Source: Haloplanus sp. (GTDB taxonomy: Archaea > Halobacteriota > Halobacteria > Halobacteriales > Haloferacaceae). Taken from it: 44,760 nucleotides of DNA. Below are positions 8,241 to 15,880 of this stretch, one piece after another. The stretch is from positions 1 to 44,760 of the forward strand of contig NZ_JAQCNJ010000045.1 of assembly GCF_028275055.1 (NCBI RefSeq). Direction: 5' to 3'. The notes beneath the pieces were generated by a model that was not told the origin of the DNA, ran no database searches, and saw only the letters and a list, made by a program, of their open reading frames with translations. The position numbers and the translations under genes were made by a program. Each line of letters opens with the position of its first letter. Positions within the stretch are counted from its first letter, which is position 1.

Positions 8241-9233
8241 ATGAGTCGACGCCACATCGACGCCCAGCAGGCCGCTCTCGACGAGTACCACGACGACCCG
8301 GGGGACCTGCCGGAGATGCGGGCGCGCTTCGAACACAACGGGAGCCCGCGCTACCTGCTCTACACGATCAAGCGGTTCGGCTACGACCACGATCACGGCG
8401 TCCATCTGGACGTCCGACTCGTCTCCGACGAACTCGAAAGCGGCATGGAGACGATCAGATCCCGACTGCACGAGGGGGAGACGGATCTCGTCGACACCGA
8501 CTTCATTTCGGTCGCCCGGGAACGCGCCGAAGGGGCGGCCATCGTCGCCTTTCACCCGTACGGGCGGACGGTCGGGGGGTTGGTCGCGCCGGAGGACACC
8601 GACATCTCGGGACTGGAGGATCTGTCGGGCAAGCGCATCGGGGTGACCCGCCGCCTCGACAAAAACTGGATTCTGACACGGGCGGCCTGTCGGGAGTACC
8701 ACGGCTTCGATCCCGACGAGACGGCGACCCTCGTTGCGGCCGAGTCCCGCGACGACCTCACGCGGCTGATCCGCGACGGCGAGGTCGACGCCGGCTTCCA
8801 GTTCTGGCCGCTCGTCCCCGAACTCACCCGGACCGGTCCCTACCGAGAGGTGTTTCCCGTCTCGGATCTGGTCCAGCGACTCTCCGGCACCGACCGGAAA
8901 CTCCCCGTCGCGACGTTTCTCACCGGCGAGTCCTACATCGAGAAACACCCGGACGCGGTTCGGGGGTTCGCGGACGCCGCCCGGGACGCGGTCGACCGCC
9001 TCGCCGAGGACGACGACCTCTGGGTGCGGATCGGCGAGGTGCTCATGCCCGAGGACGACCCGACGGTGACCCGTGCCGTCCGGGATGGCTGGCGCGAGAT
9101 GGTCGTTCGCGACTGGGACGAGAAGCGGGTTGACGGGATGTATCGGTTGTTCGATCACCTGCGGGCCGTCGCCGGCGCCGACGCGCTCGGCGTCGAGACC
9201 ATCCCCGATGGGACTCTCGACCCCGACCCGTAA
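8241..9233 (+). CDS. Soluble substrate-binding-protein-like paralog A (330 aa)
   Basis: This protein has a type II binding-protein fold without export signal: an N-terminal extension (HIDAQQAALDEYHDDPGDLP), LLYTIKRFGYDHDHGVHLDV, then the core block VGGLVAPEDTDISGLEDLSG and later GEVDAGFQFWPLV. It has the same length, and no indels, relative to the gene at 9420, with which it shares long stretches of identical DNA, so the two arose by tandem duplication. It starts 61 bp after the previous gene with no clear TATA, so it is probably co-transcribed. The His-rich segment (YDHDHG) could bind metal. Ligand and role are unknown. Confidence 0.75.
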   Translation: MSRRHIDAQQAALDEYHDDPGDLPEMRARFEHNGSPRYLLYTIKRFGYDHDHGVHLDVRLVSDELESGMETIRSRLHEGETDLVDTDFISVARERAEGAAIVAFHPYGRTVGGLVAPEDTDISGLEDLSGKRIGVTRRLDKNWILTRAACREYHGFDPDETATLVAAESRDDLTRLIRDGEVDAGFQFWPLVPELTRTGPYREVFPVSDLVQRLSGTDRKLPVATFLTGESYIEKHPDAVRGFADAARDAVDRLAEDDDLWVRIGEVLMPEDDPTVTRAVRDGWREMVVRDWDEKRVDGMYRLFDHLRAVAGADALGVETIPDGTLDPDP

Positions 9234-9252
9234 TCTCCATCGACTACACAGG

Positions 9253-9279
9253 CATAAACGTTCCCGAGGAAATTTTATC
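9253..9279. promoter_or_regulatory. 27-bp palindromic operator/promoter element, copy 2
   Basis: This copy is identical to 7226-7252 at 24 of 27 positions, with core GTTCC-CGA-GGAA. The TTTTATC at its right end lies about 27 nt before ATG 9304, so it defines the promoter of the small leader ORF and the genes after it. The same spacing to a start codon at both sites argues that it is a true promoter-operator. Confidence 0.7.
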
Positions 9280-9303
9280 AGGATACAGTCACACCCTGCG
9301 GGT

Positions 9304-9423
9304 ATGCAGACCGACGAGCCGACCGCGTCGCGTCGCCGGGGCGACGGCCCACCCGGTGATTCCGCGGGTACGGGCACCGAATCGACACACAAGCGACCGG
9401 CTCCCGACCGGGCGGCCAGATGA
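9304..9423 (+). CDS. 39-aa leader ORF coupled to the next gene
   Basis: The ATG at 9304 is exactly where the TATA at 9273-9279 would start a leaderless mRNA. The reading frame runs 39 codons and its TGA overlaps the ATG at 9420 (ATGA). The peptide is Arg/Gly/Pro/Thr-rich (MQTDEPTASRRRGDGPPGDS at the start) with no recognisable domain. Its likely role is translational coupling or regulation of the following gene; whether the peptide itself does anything is unknown. Confidence 0.5.
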   Translation: MQTDEPTASRRRGDGPPGDSAGTGTESTHKRPAPDRAAR

Positions 9424-10412
9424 ACCGAGACCAGATCGACGCCCAGCAGGCCGCTCTCGACGAGTACCACGACGACCCGGGGGACCTGCCGGAGATGCGG
9501 GCGCGCTTCGAACACAACGGGAGCCCGCGCTACCTGCTCTACACGATCAAGCGGTTCGGCTACGACCACGACCACGGCTTCCATCTCGATGTCCAACTCG
9601 TCTCCGACGCACTGGAGGACGGCATCGAGACCGTCGAGGCACAACTGCAGGAAGGGCACGCCGATCTGATCGATATCGACTACATTTCCATCGTCCGGGA
9701 ACGTGCCGGCGGGGCGAATATCGTCGCCTTTCACCCGTACGGGCGGACGGTCGGGGGGTTGGTCGCGCCGGAGGACACCGACATCTCGGGACTGGAGGAT
9801 CTGTCGGGCAAGCGAATCGGGGTGACCCGCCGCCTCGACAAAAACTGGATTCTGACACGGGCGGCCTGCCGGGAGTACCACGGCTTCGATCCCGACGAGA
9901 CGGCGACACCCGTCGAGGCCGGCTCGAAGGTCGAACTCACGCGGCTGATCCGCGACGGCGAGGTCGACGCCGGCTTCCAGTTCTGGCAGATCATCCCGGA
10001 GATCACCGAGACCGGTCCCTACGAGAACGTTCTCCCCGTTTCGGAGCTGGTTCAACGACTCTCGGAGACGGACAACAAACTCCCCATCGCCGCGTTTCTC
10101 ACCAGCGAGTCCTACCTCAACGAACAACGCGGGACGGTGCGGGGGTTCGCGGACGCCTACCGCGACGCGGTCGACCGCCTCGCCGAGGACGACGACCTCT
10201 GGGCGGAGATCAGCGAGCGGTTGATGACCTACGACGACCCCGACGTGATGCGTGCGGTGCGTGATGGCTGGCGAGACATGGTCGTTCGCGACTGGGACGA
10301 GGAGAGCGTCGACGGGATGTATCGGTTGTTCGACCACCTGAAATCGGTCGCCGGCGCGGACGCGCTCGGTGTTGAAGAGATTCCCGACGGCACCTTCGAA
10401 ATCGACCCATGA
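9420..10412 (+). CDS. Soluble substrate-binding-protein-like paralog B (330 aa)
   Basis: This is the tandem paralog of the 8241 gene, also 330 aa with no signal peptide. Identical residues include the N-terminal HIDAQQ/QIDAQQ block, the RFEHNGSPRYLLYTIKRFGY segment, and VGGLVAPEDTDISGLEDLSG through EYHGFDPDETAT. Other parts, such as residues 55-100 and the C-terminal lobe, have diverged, which suggests a changed ligand. The start overlaps the 39-aa leader stop, and its own stop overlaps the next start (ATGA at 10409), so three reading frames are translated as a chain from the 9253 promoter. Confidence 0.75.
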   Translation: MNRDQIDAQQAALDEYHDDPGDLPEMRARFEHNGSPRYLLYTIKRFGYDHDHGFHLDVQLVSDALEDGIETVEAQLQEGHADLIDIDYISIVRERAGGANIVAFHPYGRTVGGLVAPEDTDISGLEDLSGKRIGVTRRLDKNWILTRAACREYHGFDPDETATPVEAGSKVELTRLIRDGEVDAGFQFWQIIPEITETGPYENVLPVSELVQRLSETDNKLPIAAFLTSESYLNEQRGTVRGFADAYRDAVDRLAEDDDLWAEISERLMTYDDPDVMRAVRDGWRDMVVRDWDEESVDGMYRLFDHLKSVAGADALGVEEIPDGTFEIDP

Positions 10413-11383
10413 CGGAGACAGAGACAGTTACCTTCCAGTTGAACTGGGAACCGAACGGCTTCCAAGCACCGTACTTTCTCGCGCGTCGCGAGGGCTTCTA
10501 CGACGAGGCGGGCCTCGACGTTGAGTTCGTCGAGGGCCACGGCTCCCCTTTCGCCGCCGAACAGACGGCGAAAGGGCGGAGCGACCTCGGCTTGGCCGGG
10601 GGAAGCGCCGTGCTTTCGGTTCGGAGTCAGGGGCTCAATCCATTGGCCGTCGCCGCGGTCAGCCAGAAGACGCCCGCGACAATTTATAGCCTCCAAGACG
10701 TGTTTGGCGAGCCGTTCACCGACCCCGAACAGCTTCGGGGACGGACGGTCGCGCCCTCCGCAACAAAGACCCGTATCCTCGCGTTGCAGTTGCTGGAGGA
10801 CCGTGGTATCCGCGACGAGGTGGAGGTCCACGATGTCCAGAAACACACCCACCACCGGGTCGAACATCAACTGCTCGACGGTGACGTCGACGCCGCCGTC
10901 GGCGTCGTCACCAACGGCAAGGAACTCGAACGCGAGTACGACCGGCTGGCCGACGAACTCCTCATCGGGAACTACCTTGACGTCTACGGGATGACGGTCG
11001 TCACGAATCCCGAGTTCGCCGAGTCGAACCCGGAGACCATCCGCTCGTTCCTGCGTGCGACCGCACGCGGATGGGAGGCGGCGACGAACGACCCCGAGCG
11101 TGCGGTCGAGACACTCATCGACCGCAACGCTCAGTTGGAACACAACCGCGCGGTCGAGCGGATGAAGTTTCTCGCCTCCGCCGAGGACCTCCAGTTCACC
11201 GAATTCGTCCGCGGGGCTGGTTGGGGCCACTTCGATGCCGAGCGCTGGGAGAATCTGGGCGAGATGCTCGCCGAGACGGACCTGCTAGAGTCGCCGGTCG
11301 ACCCTGCCGAGGCGTGGACCAACGAGTACGTCGACGACTCGGACCCGGTCATCGCGAACTACGCCGAGCGGATCGGCCGTTAG
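10409..11383 (+). CDS. Soluble NMT1/THI5-like protein (324 aa)
   Basis: NMT1-family features: the opening FQLNWEPNGFQAPYFLARRE, GFYDEAGLDVEFVEGHGSPF, a VAAVSQKTPATIY strand, and a C-terminal WTNEYV. The three blocks NW-x-P-N/S-G-x-x-AP, GWG and WTNEY are shared with the lipoprotein binding protein at 22975-24102 and, except WTNEY, with the HTH-fused sensor at 19363, so the three likely recognise related ligands. No export signal is present. No THI5-type cysteine cluster (CCCFC) is visible, so pyrimidine synthase activity is not supported. It overlaps the previous gene by 4 nt and is last in the operon. Confidence 0.78.
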   Translation: MTETETVTFQLNWEPNGFQAPYFLARREGFYDEAGLDVEFVEGHGSPFAAEQTAKGRSDLGLAGGSAVLSVRSQGLNPLAVAAVSQKTPATIYSLQDVFGEPFTDPEQLRGRTVAPSATKTRILALQLLEDRGIRDEVEVHDVQKHTHHRVEHQLLDGDVDAAVGVVTNGKELEREYDRLADELLIGNYLDVYGMTVVTNPEFAESNPETIRSFLRATARGWEAATNDPERAVETLIDRNAQLEHNRAVERMKFLASAEDLQFTEFVRGAGWGHFDAERWENLGEMLAETDLLESPVDPAEAWTNEYVDDSDPVIANYAERIGR

Positions 11384-11982
11384 TTCGGTCCGTCGTCACC
11401 CTGTTGCCAGAGCGCGCGGTACACCGTCCAGCGGTCACGGTCCACCCGGTCCGCAACCGCTCCGACGGCGTCGAGATACCGCCCGTACGCCGCGGTCGTC
11501 ACCGGGTCGGGAGAGGGAGCGGACAGTTCGCCGGCCGCGTGGAGTGTGTCCCACTCTCGCGCCCCGACAGCCACGTGTCGAGCCGGCCGTATAAAGGCCA
11601 GAAACGCCGACGCGACGGCGACATCGACGCCGGCGAGATCGGTCAGCCGACCACACTGCTCGACGAGGTCGGTCGCCGACGCGGCCCCCTGTATCGACTC
11701 GACGACGGCGTCGTAGTCGTTTTTCAAAAACCGCTCCTCGCCGTCGCGTCGTTCGGCGTCGGTGATGGCGCCGATCCGACGACGACGGCGGTAGTACCAC
11801 TGGACGACCCACTCGGCGTCACGCCGCCCGAACTCGCCGGAGGCGAAAGCCGGGGGAAGCGTCTCGATGTGTTCCCGTTCGACCATGTCGAACGGCTCCT
11901 CCCGCCCGTACGCCTCGGCCGAATCGTCGACGACTGCCCGGGTGAGCGCCGCCGTGTCGGCCGTCTCGTCCCCGTCGGTCAT
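11380..11982 (-). CDS. Hypothetical haloarchaeal protein (200 aa)
   Basis: This is an acidic, mostly helical cytoplasmic protein. Residues ~30-75 hold a basic WYYRRRRRIGAITDAERRDG patch. It has no signal or membrane segment. Its stop overlaps that of the convergent binding-protein gene by a few bases. A minus-strand TATA-like GTTAGG (~12008) lies 26 nt before the ATG at 11982. I recognise it only as a conserved-looking haloarchaeal protein and assign no function. Confidence 0.65.
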   Translation of the reverse strand: MTDGDETADTAALTRAVVDDSAEAYGREEPFDMVEREHIETLPPAFASGEFGRRDAEWVVQWYYRRRRRIGAITDAERRDGEERFLKNDYDAVVESIQGAASATDLVEQCGRLTDLAGVDVAVASAFLAFIRPARHVAVGAREWDTLHAAGELSAPSPDPVTTAAYGRYLDAVGAVADRVDRDRWTVYRALWQQGDDGPN

Positions 11983-12079
11983 ACCCTTTCATCCGGGTCC
12001 TAACGGGAGAAAGTTCCGTCTCGACGGGCGGTTCACGTCCGGACTGTCCGGTTTTGCCACGACACCGTATGACAACATT

Positions 12080-12105
12080 GATATTCTCCCACTAGGTCTA
12101 TACAC
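12080..12105 (+). promoter_or_regulatory. Promoter of the formate dehydrogenase gene
   Basis: GATATTC at 12080-12086 is 28 nt before ATG 12111, the leaderless spacing. A second TATA-like CTATACA lies at 12098-12104, too close to the ATG for a leaderless start. Confidence 0.45.
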
Positions 12106-12110
12106 GTATA

Positions 12111-14243
12111 ATGTCATCCGACTCAAGCACCGAATCGGACGGCCCCGTAAAAACGATCTGCCCGTACTGCGGTGTAGGCTGTGGTATCAAAATCGCACAG
12201 GACGACGAGGGCGAGGTCACCTTCCGGCCGTGGGGTGACGCCCCGGTCAACGACGGAAGCATCTGTATCAAGGGTGGTGCGGCGACGCAGTCGGTCAACC
12301 ACGAGGACCGTCTGACCGATCCGCTGATCCGTGACGACGACGGTGACCTCCGCGAGGCGTCCTGGGACGAAGCCTACGACGTGATCGTCGAGAACATGGA
12401 GCGCATCCGCGAGAACCACTCCGCTCAGGGGATGGGGTTCTACGGGTGTTCGAAGGCGATGAACGAGGAGAACTACCTCATCCAGAAACTGGCCCGACGC
12501 TACGGCACCAACAGCGTCGACACCTGCACCCGGATGTGCCACTCCTCGACGGTGTACGCCCTCAAAAACAGCCTCGGCGAGGGTGCGATGACAAACAGTA
12601 TGGCCGATCTCGAGGAGGCGGCGGACGTGTTCTGGATTCAAGGGGCCAACCCCGGCGAACAACACCCAATCGCCAACAGCCAGTACTTCCGGCAGGCGGT
12701 ACTGGAGGGGGCGACCGTCATCCAGATCGACCCCCACGCCAACAAGACGACGCGGTCGTTCGAAATCGACGAGACCGACCGCCATATGCACCTCCAACCC
12801 GAGCCTGGGACCGACATCCCTCTTCTCAACGTCGTTCTCAAAACGGTTCTCGAGAACGACTGGATCGACGAGGAGTTTATCGCCGAGCGCACGGAGGGGT
12901 TCGAGGATCTGAAAGACACCCTCGACGGCTTCGACACGGAAGCGGCGGCCGAGGAGTGTGGCGTTCCACTCGAAGATATCGAACGCGCCGCAGAAAAGTA
13001 CGCCATGGCGAACAACGCGGCCATCTTCACCGGGATGGGGATGAGCCAGCACACCTGTGGCGTCGACAACGTCCAAAACGAGATCAACCTCGCCTTGATC
13101 ACGGGCAACCTCGGCCGACCGGGGACGGGTGTCAACCCGTTGCGCGGCCAGAACAACGTCCAAGGAGCGTCGGACGTCGGTACGATGCCGAACGTGCTTC
13201 CGGGCTATCGTGACGTCTCCGACCCCGAGGTTCGAGCGGATGTCGAGGCGGTGTGGGACTTCGAGATTCCGTCCGAACCCGGCCTGACGAACGTCGAGGT
13301 GTCCCACGAGATCGGCGACACCGTCCACGGGCTCTACATCATGGGGGAGAACCCCGTGATGAGCGAACCCGACACCAATCAGGTCGAGAAGCGCCTCGAC
13401 GAACTCGACTTCATGGTGGTCCAAGACATCTACAAGACCGAGACCGCCGAGTACGCCGACGTGATTCTCCCCGCGACGTCGTGGGCCGAACGCGACGGGA
13501 CGGTCGTCAACACCGACCGCCGGACCCAACGGATGCGCGGCGTCGACAAGGTCCACCCGAACACCAAAGACGACCTCGAAATCCTGTGTGACGTGGGCAA
13601 CCGACTGTTTGGCGACGGTTCTTTCGACTTCGACGGGCCCGAGGAGGTCTTCGAGGAACTCCGGCAGGTCGCACCCATCTTCCACGGCATGACCTACGAC
13701 CGTCTCGGCGAGGAGGGCATCCACTGGCCCTGTTATGAACCCGGCGATCAGGGTGATGACTACCTTTACGCCGACGGCTTTACGACCGAGAGTGGCCTCG
13801 GCCAGATCGAGGGTGTCAGCCACCAGCCGCCGAAGGAGACTCCCGACGAGGAGTATCCGCTCATCCTCACGACGGGCCGCATCATCGAACACTACAACAC
13901 GGGAACGATGAGTCGACGCTCCGAGACGCTCAACCGCGTCGAACCGGAGAACTTCGTCGACGTGCATCCGAACGACGCCGAGCGCTACGGCATTGAGGAC
14001 GGCGACTACGTAACGCTCAAATCCCGGCGCGGCGAGATCGAGGTCGAAGCGCGGGTCACGGCGGACACGAAGGAGGGCACCGTGTGGACGACACCCCACT
14101 TTGCCGACTCCGCGGGCAACCGCCTCACCAACGACGTGCTCGACGAACGGGCGAAGATCCCGGAGTACAAGGCCGCCGCCGCGGAGATTGAGGTCACGGT
14201 CGAGTCCGACGCCGACACCGCGGACACCCCGGCCGACGACTGA
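12111..14243 (+). CDS. Formate dehydrogenase catalytic subunit (Mo-bis-MGD, [4Fe-4S])
   Basis: The 710-aa product is the catalytic FdhA/FdhF-type subunit that oxidises formate to CO2. An N-terminal [4Fe-4S] binding set is visible: CPYCGVGC (Cys17, 20, 24) and Cys52 in SICIKG. The molybdenum-site segment DTCTRMCHSSTVYALKNSLG gives Cys143 as the likely metal ligand followed by His144. Later blocks include LALITGNLGRPGTGVNPLRG, QGASDVGTMPN, the MGENPVMSEPD MGD site and the C-terminal TTGRIIEHYNTGTMSRRSE dinucleotide domain. It lacks a Tat signal and the extra N-terminal 2Fe-2S/ferredoxin domains of NAD-linked alpha subunits, and no beta or diaphorase gene adjoins, so its acceptor is unknown (ferredoxin or a distant partner). 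It suits the C1 gene set in the window. Confidence 0.9.
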   Translation: MSSDSSTESDGPVKTICPYCGVGCGIKIAQDDEGEVTFRPWGDAPVNDGSICIKGGAATQSVNHEDRLTDPLIRDDDGDLREASWDEAYDVIVENMERIRENHSAQGMGFYGCSKAMNEENYLIQKLARRYGTNSVDTCTRMCHSSTVYALKNSLGEGAMTNSMADLEEAADVFWIQGANPGEQHPIANSQYFRQAVLEGATVIQIDPHANKTTRSFEIDETDRHMHLQPEPGTDIPLLNVVLKTVLENDWIDEEFIAERTEGFEDLKDTLDGFDTEAAAEECGVPLEDIERAAEKYAMANNAAIFTGMGMSQHTCGVDNVQNEINLALITGNLGRPGTGVNPLRGQNNVQGASDVGTMPNVLPGYRDVSDPEVRADVEAVWDFEIPSEPGLTNVEVSHEIGDTVHGLYIMGENPVMSEPDTNQVEKRLDELDFMVVQDIYKTETAEYADVILPATSWAERDGTVVNTDRRTQRMRGVDKVHPNTKDDLEILCDVGNRLFGDGSFDFDGPEEVFEELRQVAPIFHGMTYDRLGEEGIHWPCYEPGDQGDDYLYADGFTTESGLGQIEGVSHQPPKETPDEEYPLILTTGRIIEHYNTGTMSRRSETLNRVEPENFVDVHPNDAERYGIEDGDYVTLKSRRGEIEVEARVTADTKEGTVWTTPHFADSAGNRLTNDVLDERAKIPEYKAAAAEIEVTVESDADTADTPADD

Positions 14244-14246
14244 CGA

Positions 14247-15017
14247 CTAGCGGTCGTCCAAGTCCTCGATCAACCGGACGCCGCAGTCGGCACACGTCGC
14301 CATCAACACGCGTTCGGACTCGGTACAACAGGTCTCGACGGTTTCGGTTTCCTCGTTGTCGAGTGCACCGTCACAGCGCGGGCAGTAGGTCAGGTATTTT
14401 CGGAGGTCGCGAAGCGTCGCCACACGCGAGTCCGGGTCAAGCGACGCCCACGCCGCGCCGCCATCCGTTTCGAGCACCGCCGCGGCCGCGGCGTCGGCGA
14501 GCAACGCCGATTCCGAGAGCCACCGTCTGAGACCGCCGTCGACGACGTACGCCACGTCGCCGGGGACACTTGACGTCTCGGGGACGCCGAGGAGTCGCGC
14601 CACGTCATCCTCCGTGACGCCCGCCTCACGCATCCGCTCGATCCGGTTGTCCCACGCGGTCTCGAACGAGTCGACGAGTCGGCCGCCCTCCGGGGTCGCC
14701 CGAACGGCCGTTCCCTCGACCGGTTCCAACGTCTTCCGGAGGTCGACCTCCTTGCCGAACAGTTCGAGAAGCCACGGCGGAAAGTAGCGCACGGTGAGCA
14801 TCGGCGTCCCCGGGACGAGATACCCACGGAAGTAGATGGCTCCGACCGCGCCCACGAGAACGACGACGCCCCCGACCGGGCCGAGACCGACCGAGACGAC
14901 CGCCGCGGCGGCGACGGCGAGACACAGGTTCACGACCGTACACGGCATACACCGATTCTCACCGGTGTACTCCGGCCGCCGCAGGCGATCCCCGATGCCG
15001 CTGAGTTGGGTACGCAT
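14247..15017 (-). CDS. Membrane protein with C-terminal zinc-ribbon-like cysteines
   Basis: The start at 15017 is supported by an upstream AAGGAG and by a T-rich TATA-like element ~26 nt away. The 256-aa product has an early CMPC pair, two adjoining hydrophobic segments (~27-62: NLCLAVAAAAVVSVGLG and VVVLVGAVGAIYF), a long cytoplasmic helical part, and a C-terminal cysteine array CPRC...CC...CADC (~215-250) that could bind zinc. I do not recognise a named family. It follows the cupredoxin-like gene by 49 bp on the same strand and could be transcribed with it, but nothing ties it to the quinoprotein. Confidence 0.65.
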   Translation of the reverse strand: MRTQLSGIGDRLRRPEYTGENRCMPCTVVNLCLAVAAAAVVSVGLGPVGGVVVLVGAVGAIYFRGYLVPGTPMLTVRYFPPWLLELFGKEVDLRKTLEPVEGTAVRATPEGGRLVDSFETAWDNRIERMREAGVTEDDVARLLGVPETSSVPGDVAYVVDGGLRRWLSESALLADAAAAAVLETDGGAAWASLDPDSRVATLRDLRKYLTYCPRCDGALDNEETETVETCCTESERVLMATCADCGVRLIEDLDDR

Positions 15018-15066
15018 CGCTCCTTGATACGGATCGGCCCTCGAAAAAAGCTGTGTGCCGTGTCGA

Positions 15067-15762
15067 CTACTCGTCGCTGCTGCCACGACGGAGCGCGCCG
15101 TACGCACCCGCACCGATCGCGGTCAGAGCCGCACCGATGCCGAAGCCGGGTCCGTTGCCGGACGTTTCCTCGCCGCCGTCGCCGCCGTCGCCGCCGTCAC
15201 CGCCGTCGCCGCCGTCGCCGCCGTCGCCACCGCTCATTGGCGTGTCGGTCGCGTCGCCGTTGTCCATATCGCCGCCGTCGCCACCGTCGCCGCTGTCCAT
15301 GTCGCCGCCGGAGACGTCGAACTGACCCCCCTCGGCCGGGTAGTCTTCAAACGACGCCTCGATTTCGCCCTCGAACACGTAGGAGTGTTCCTCACAGCCC
15401 CACGTGGTGAGGTTGCTCGTCGCCTCGAAACTGACACTCTGGGAGTTCCCTTCATCGAAGACGTAGTTGCTCCGGGTGAGGGTTCCGTCCTCTGTCCGGA
15501 GCGTCATGTTGTGTCGTCCCGGCAGCCCCTGGAGTTCCGGTACGTAACTCACCGTGTAATCGATGGTGTACTGGCTGCCAGCCTCGACCGCCAAGGTCGG
15601 GTTGGTCGTGCCTTCGATGCCGGAGGGCGCTTGACCGACGAACCCTTGATCGGTCAATTCGAGTTCGAACGTCTGTGCTTGGGCGCTCGCGGATCCGGTC
15701 GTTGCGGCCAGACCGGTCGTCGCCGCGGCGGCACCGATCAGGAACTTTCTTCGTGTCGCCAT
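15067..15762 (-). CDS. Tat-exported cupredoxin-like protein with PGF-CTERM anchor
   Basis: MATRRKFLIGAAAATTGLAA is a twin-arginine signal. The mature domain (~30-150) is beta-rich, with His84 (GRHNM), Cys123 and His126 (WGCEEH) spaced like the His, Cys-x2-His copper ligands of plastocyanin-type proteins; the usual axial Met is not evident. A Gly-Gly-Asp repeat linker (~160-200) leads to GNGPGFGIGAALTAIGAGAY and a basic tail, the PGF-CTERM sorting signal cut by archaeosortase A. The protein should sit on the cell surface joined to lipid. It lies downstream of the PQQ dehydrogenase but has its own TATA (~15791-15797). Electron transfer from the quinoprotein is an inference. Confidence 0.75.
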   Translation of the reverse strand: MATRRKFLIGAAAATTGLAATTGSASAQAQTFELELTDQGFVGQAPSGIEGTTNPTLAVEAGSQYTIDYTVSYVPELQGLPGRHNMTLRTEDGTLTRSNYVFDEGNSQSVSFEATSNLTTWGCEEHSYVFEGEIEASFEDYPAEGGQFDVSGGDMDSGDGGDGGDMDNGDATDTPMSGGDGGDGGDGGDGGDGGDGGEETSGNGPGFGIGAALTAIGAGAYGALRRGSSDE

Positions 15763-15853
15763 ACCCTCACGGTGAACCCCATGTTAGATAAAATTACGGG
15801 ATACACCCGTGAGTCCTATACTCATGGTAACGGCCGCGACGCTGCCGGCGGTG

Positions 15854-15859
15854 AAAAAA
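15854..15859 (-). terminator. T-run terminator after the PQQ dehydrogenase gene
   Basis: Six A on the plus strand (a T6 run on the minus strand) lie 22 nt beyond the dehydrogenase stop at 15881, the usual archaeal terminator form. This separates the dehydrogenase transcript from the PGF-CTERM gene. Confidence 0.5.
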
Positions 15860-15880
15860 CGAGGAAGGCGGGTGGGGTCG

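Noticed and set aside
8145-10337. A very long open frame (730 codons) on the minus strand opposite the paralogous binding-protein genes
   Set aside because: It mirrors the codon pattern of the plus-strand genes. Long antisense frames are common in high-GC genomes, and the translated sequence lacks the acidic haloarchaeal composition and any known motif.
10409-11383. THI5-type HMP-P synthase (thiamine pyrimidine synthesis)
   Set aside because: The fold is similar, but the cysteine-rich iron motif of THI5 is absent and no thiamine genes are nearby.
12123-14099. A 658-codon minus-strand frame opposite formate dehydrogenase
   Set aside because: It is an antisense shadow; the plus strand carries all FdhA motifs.
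15160-15235. Repetitive CCGCCGTCG tract that looks like a short repeat array
   Set aside because: It encodes the Gly-Gly-Asp linker of the PGF-CTERM protein. There are no unique spacers, so it is not CRISPR.
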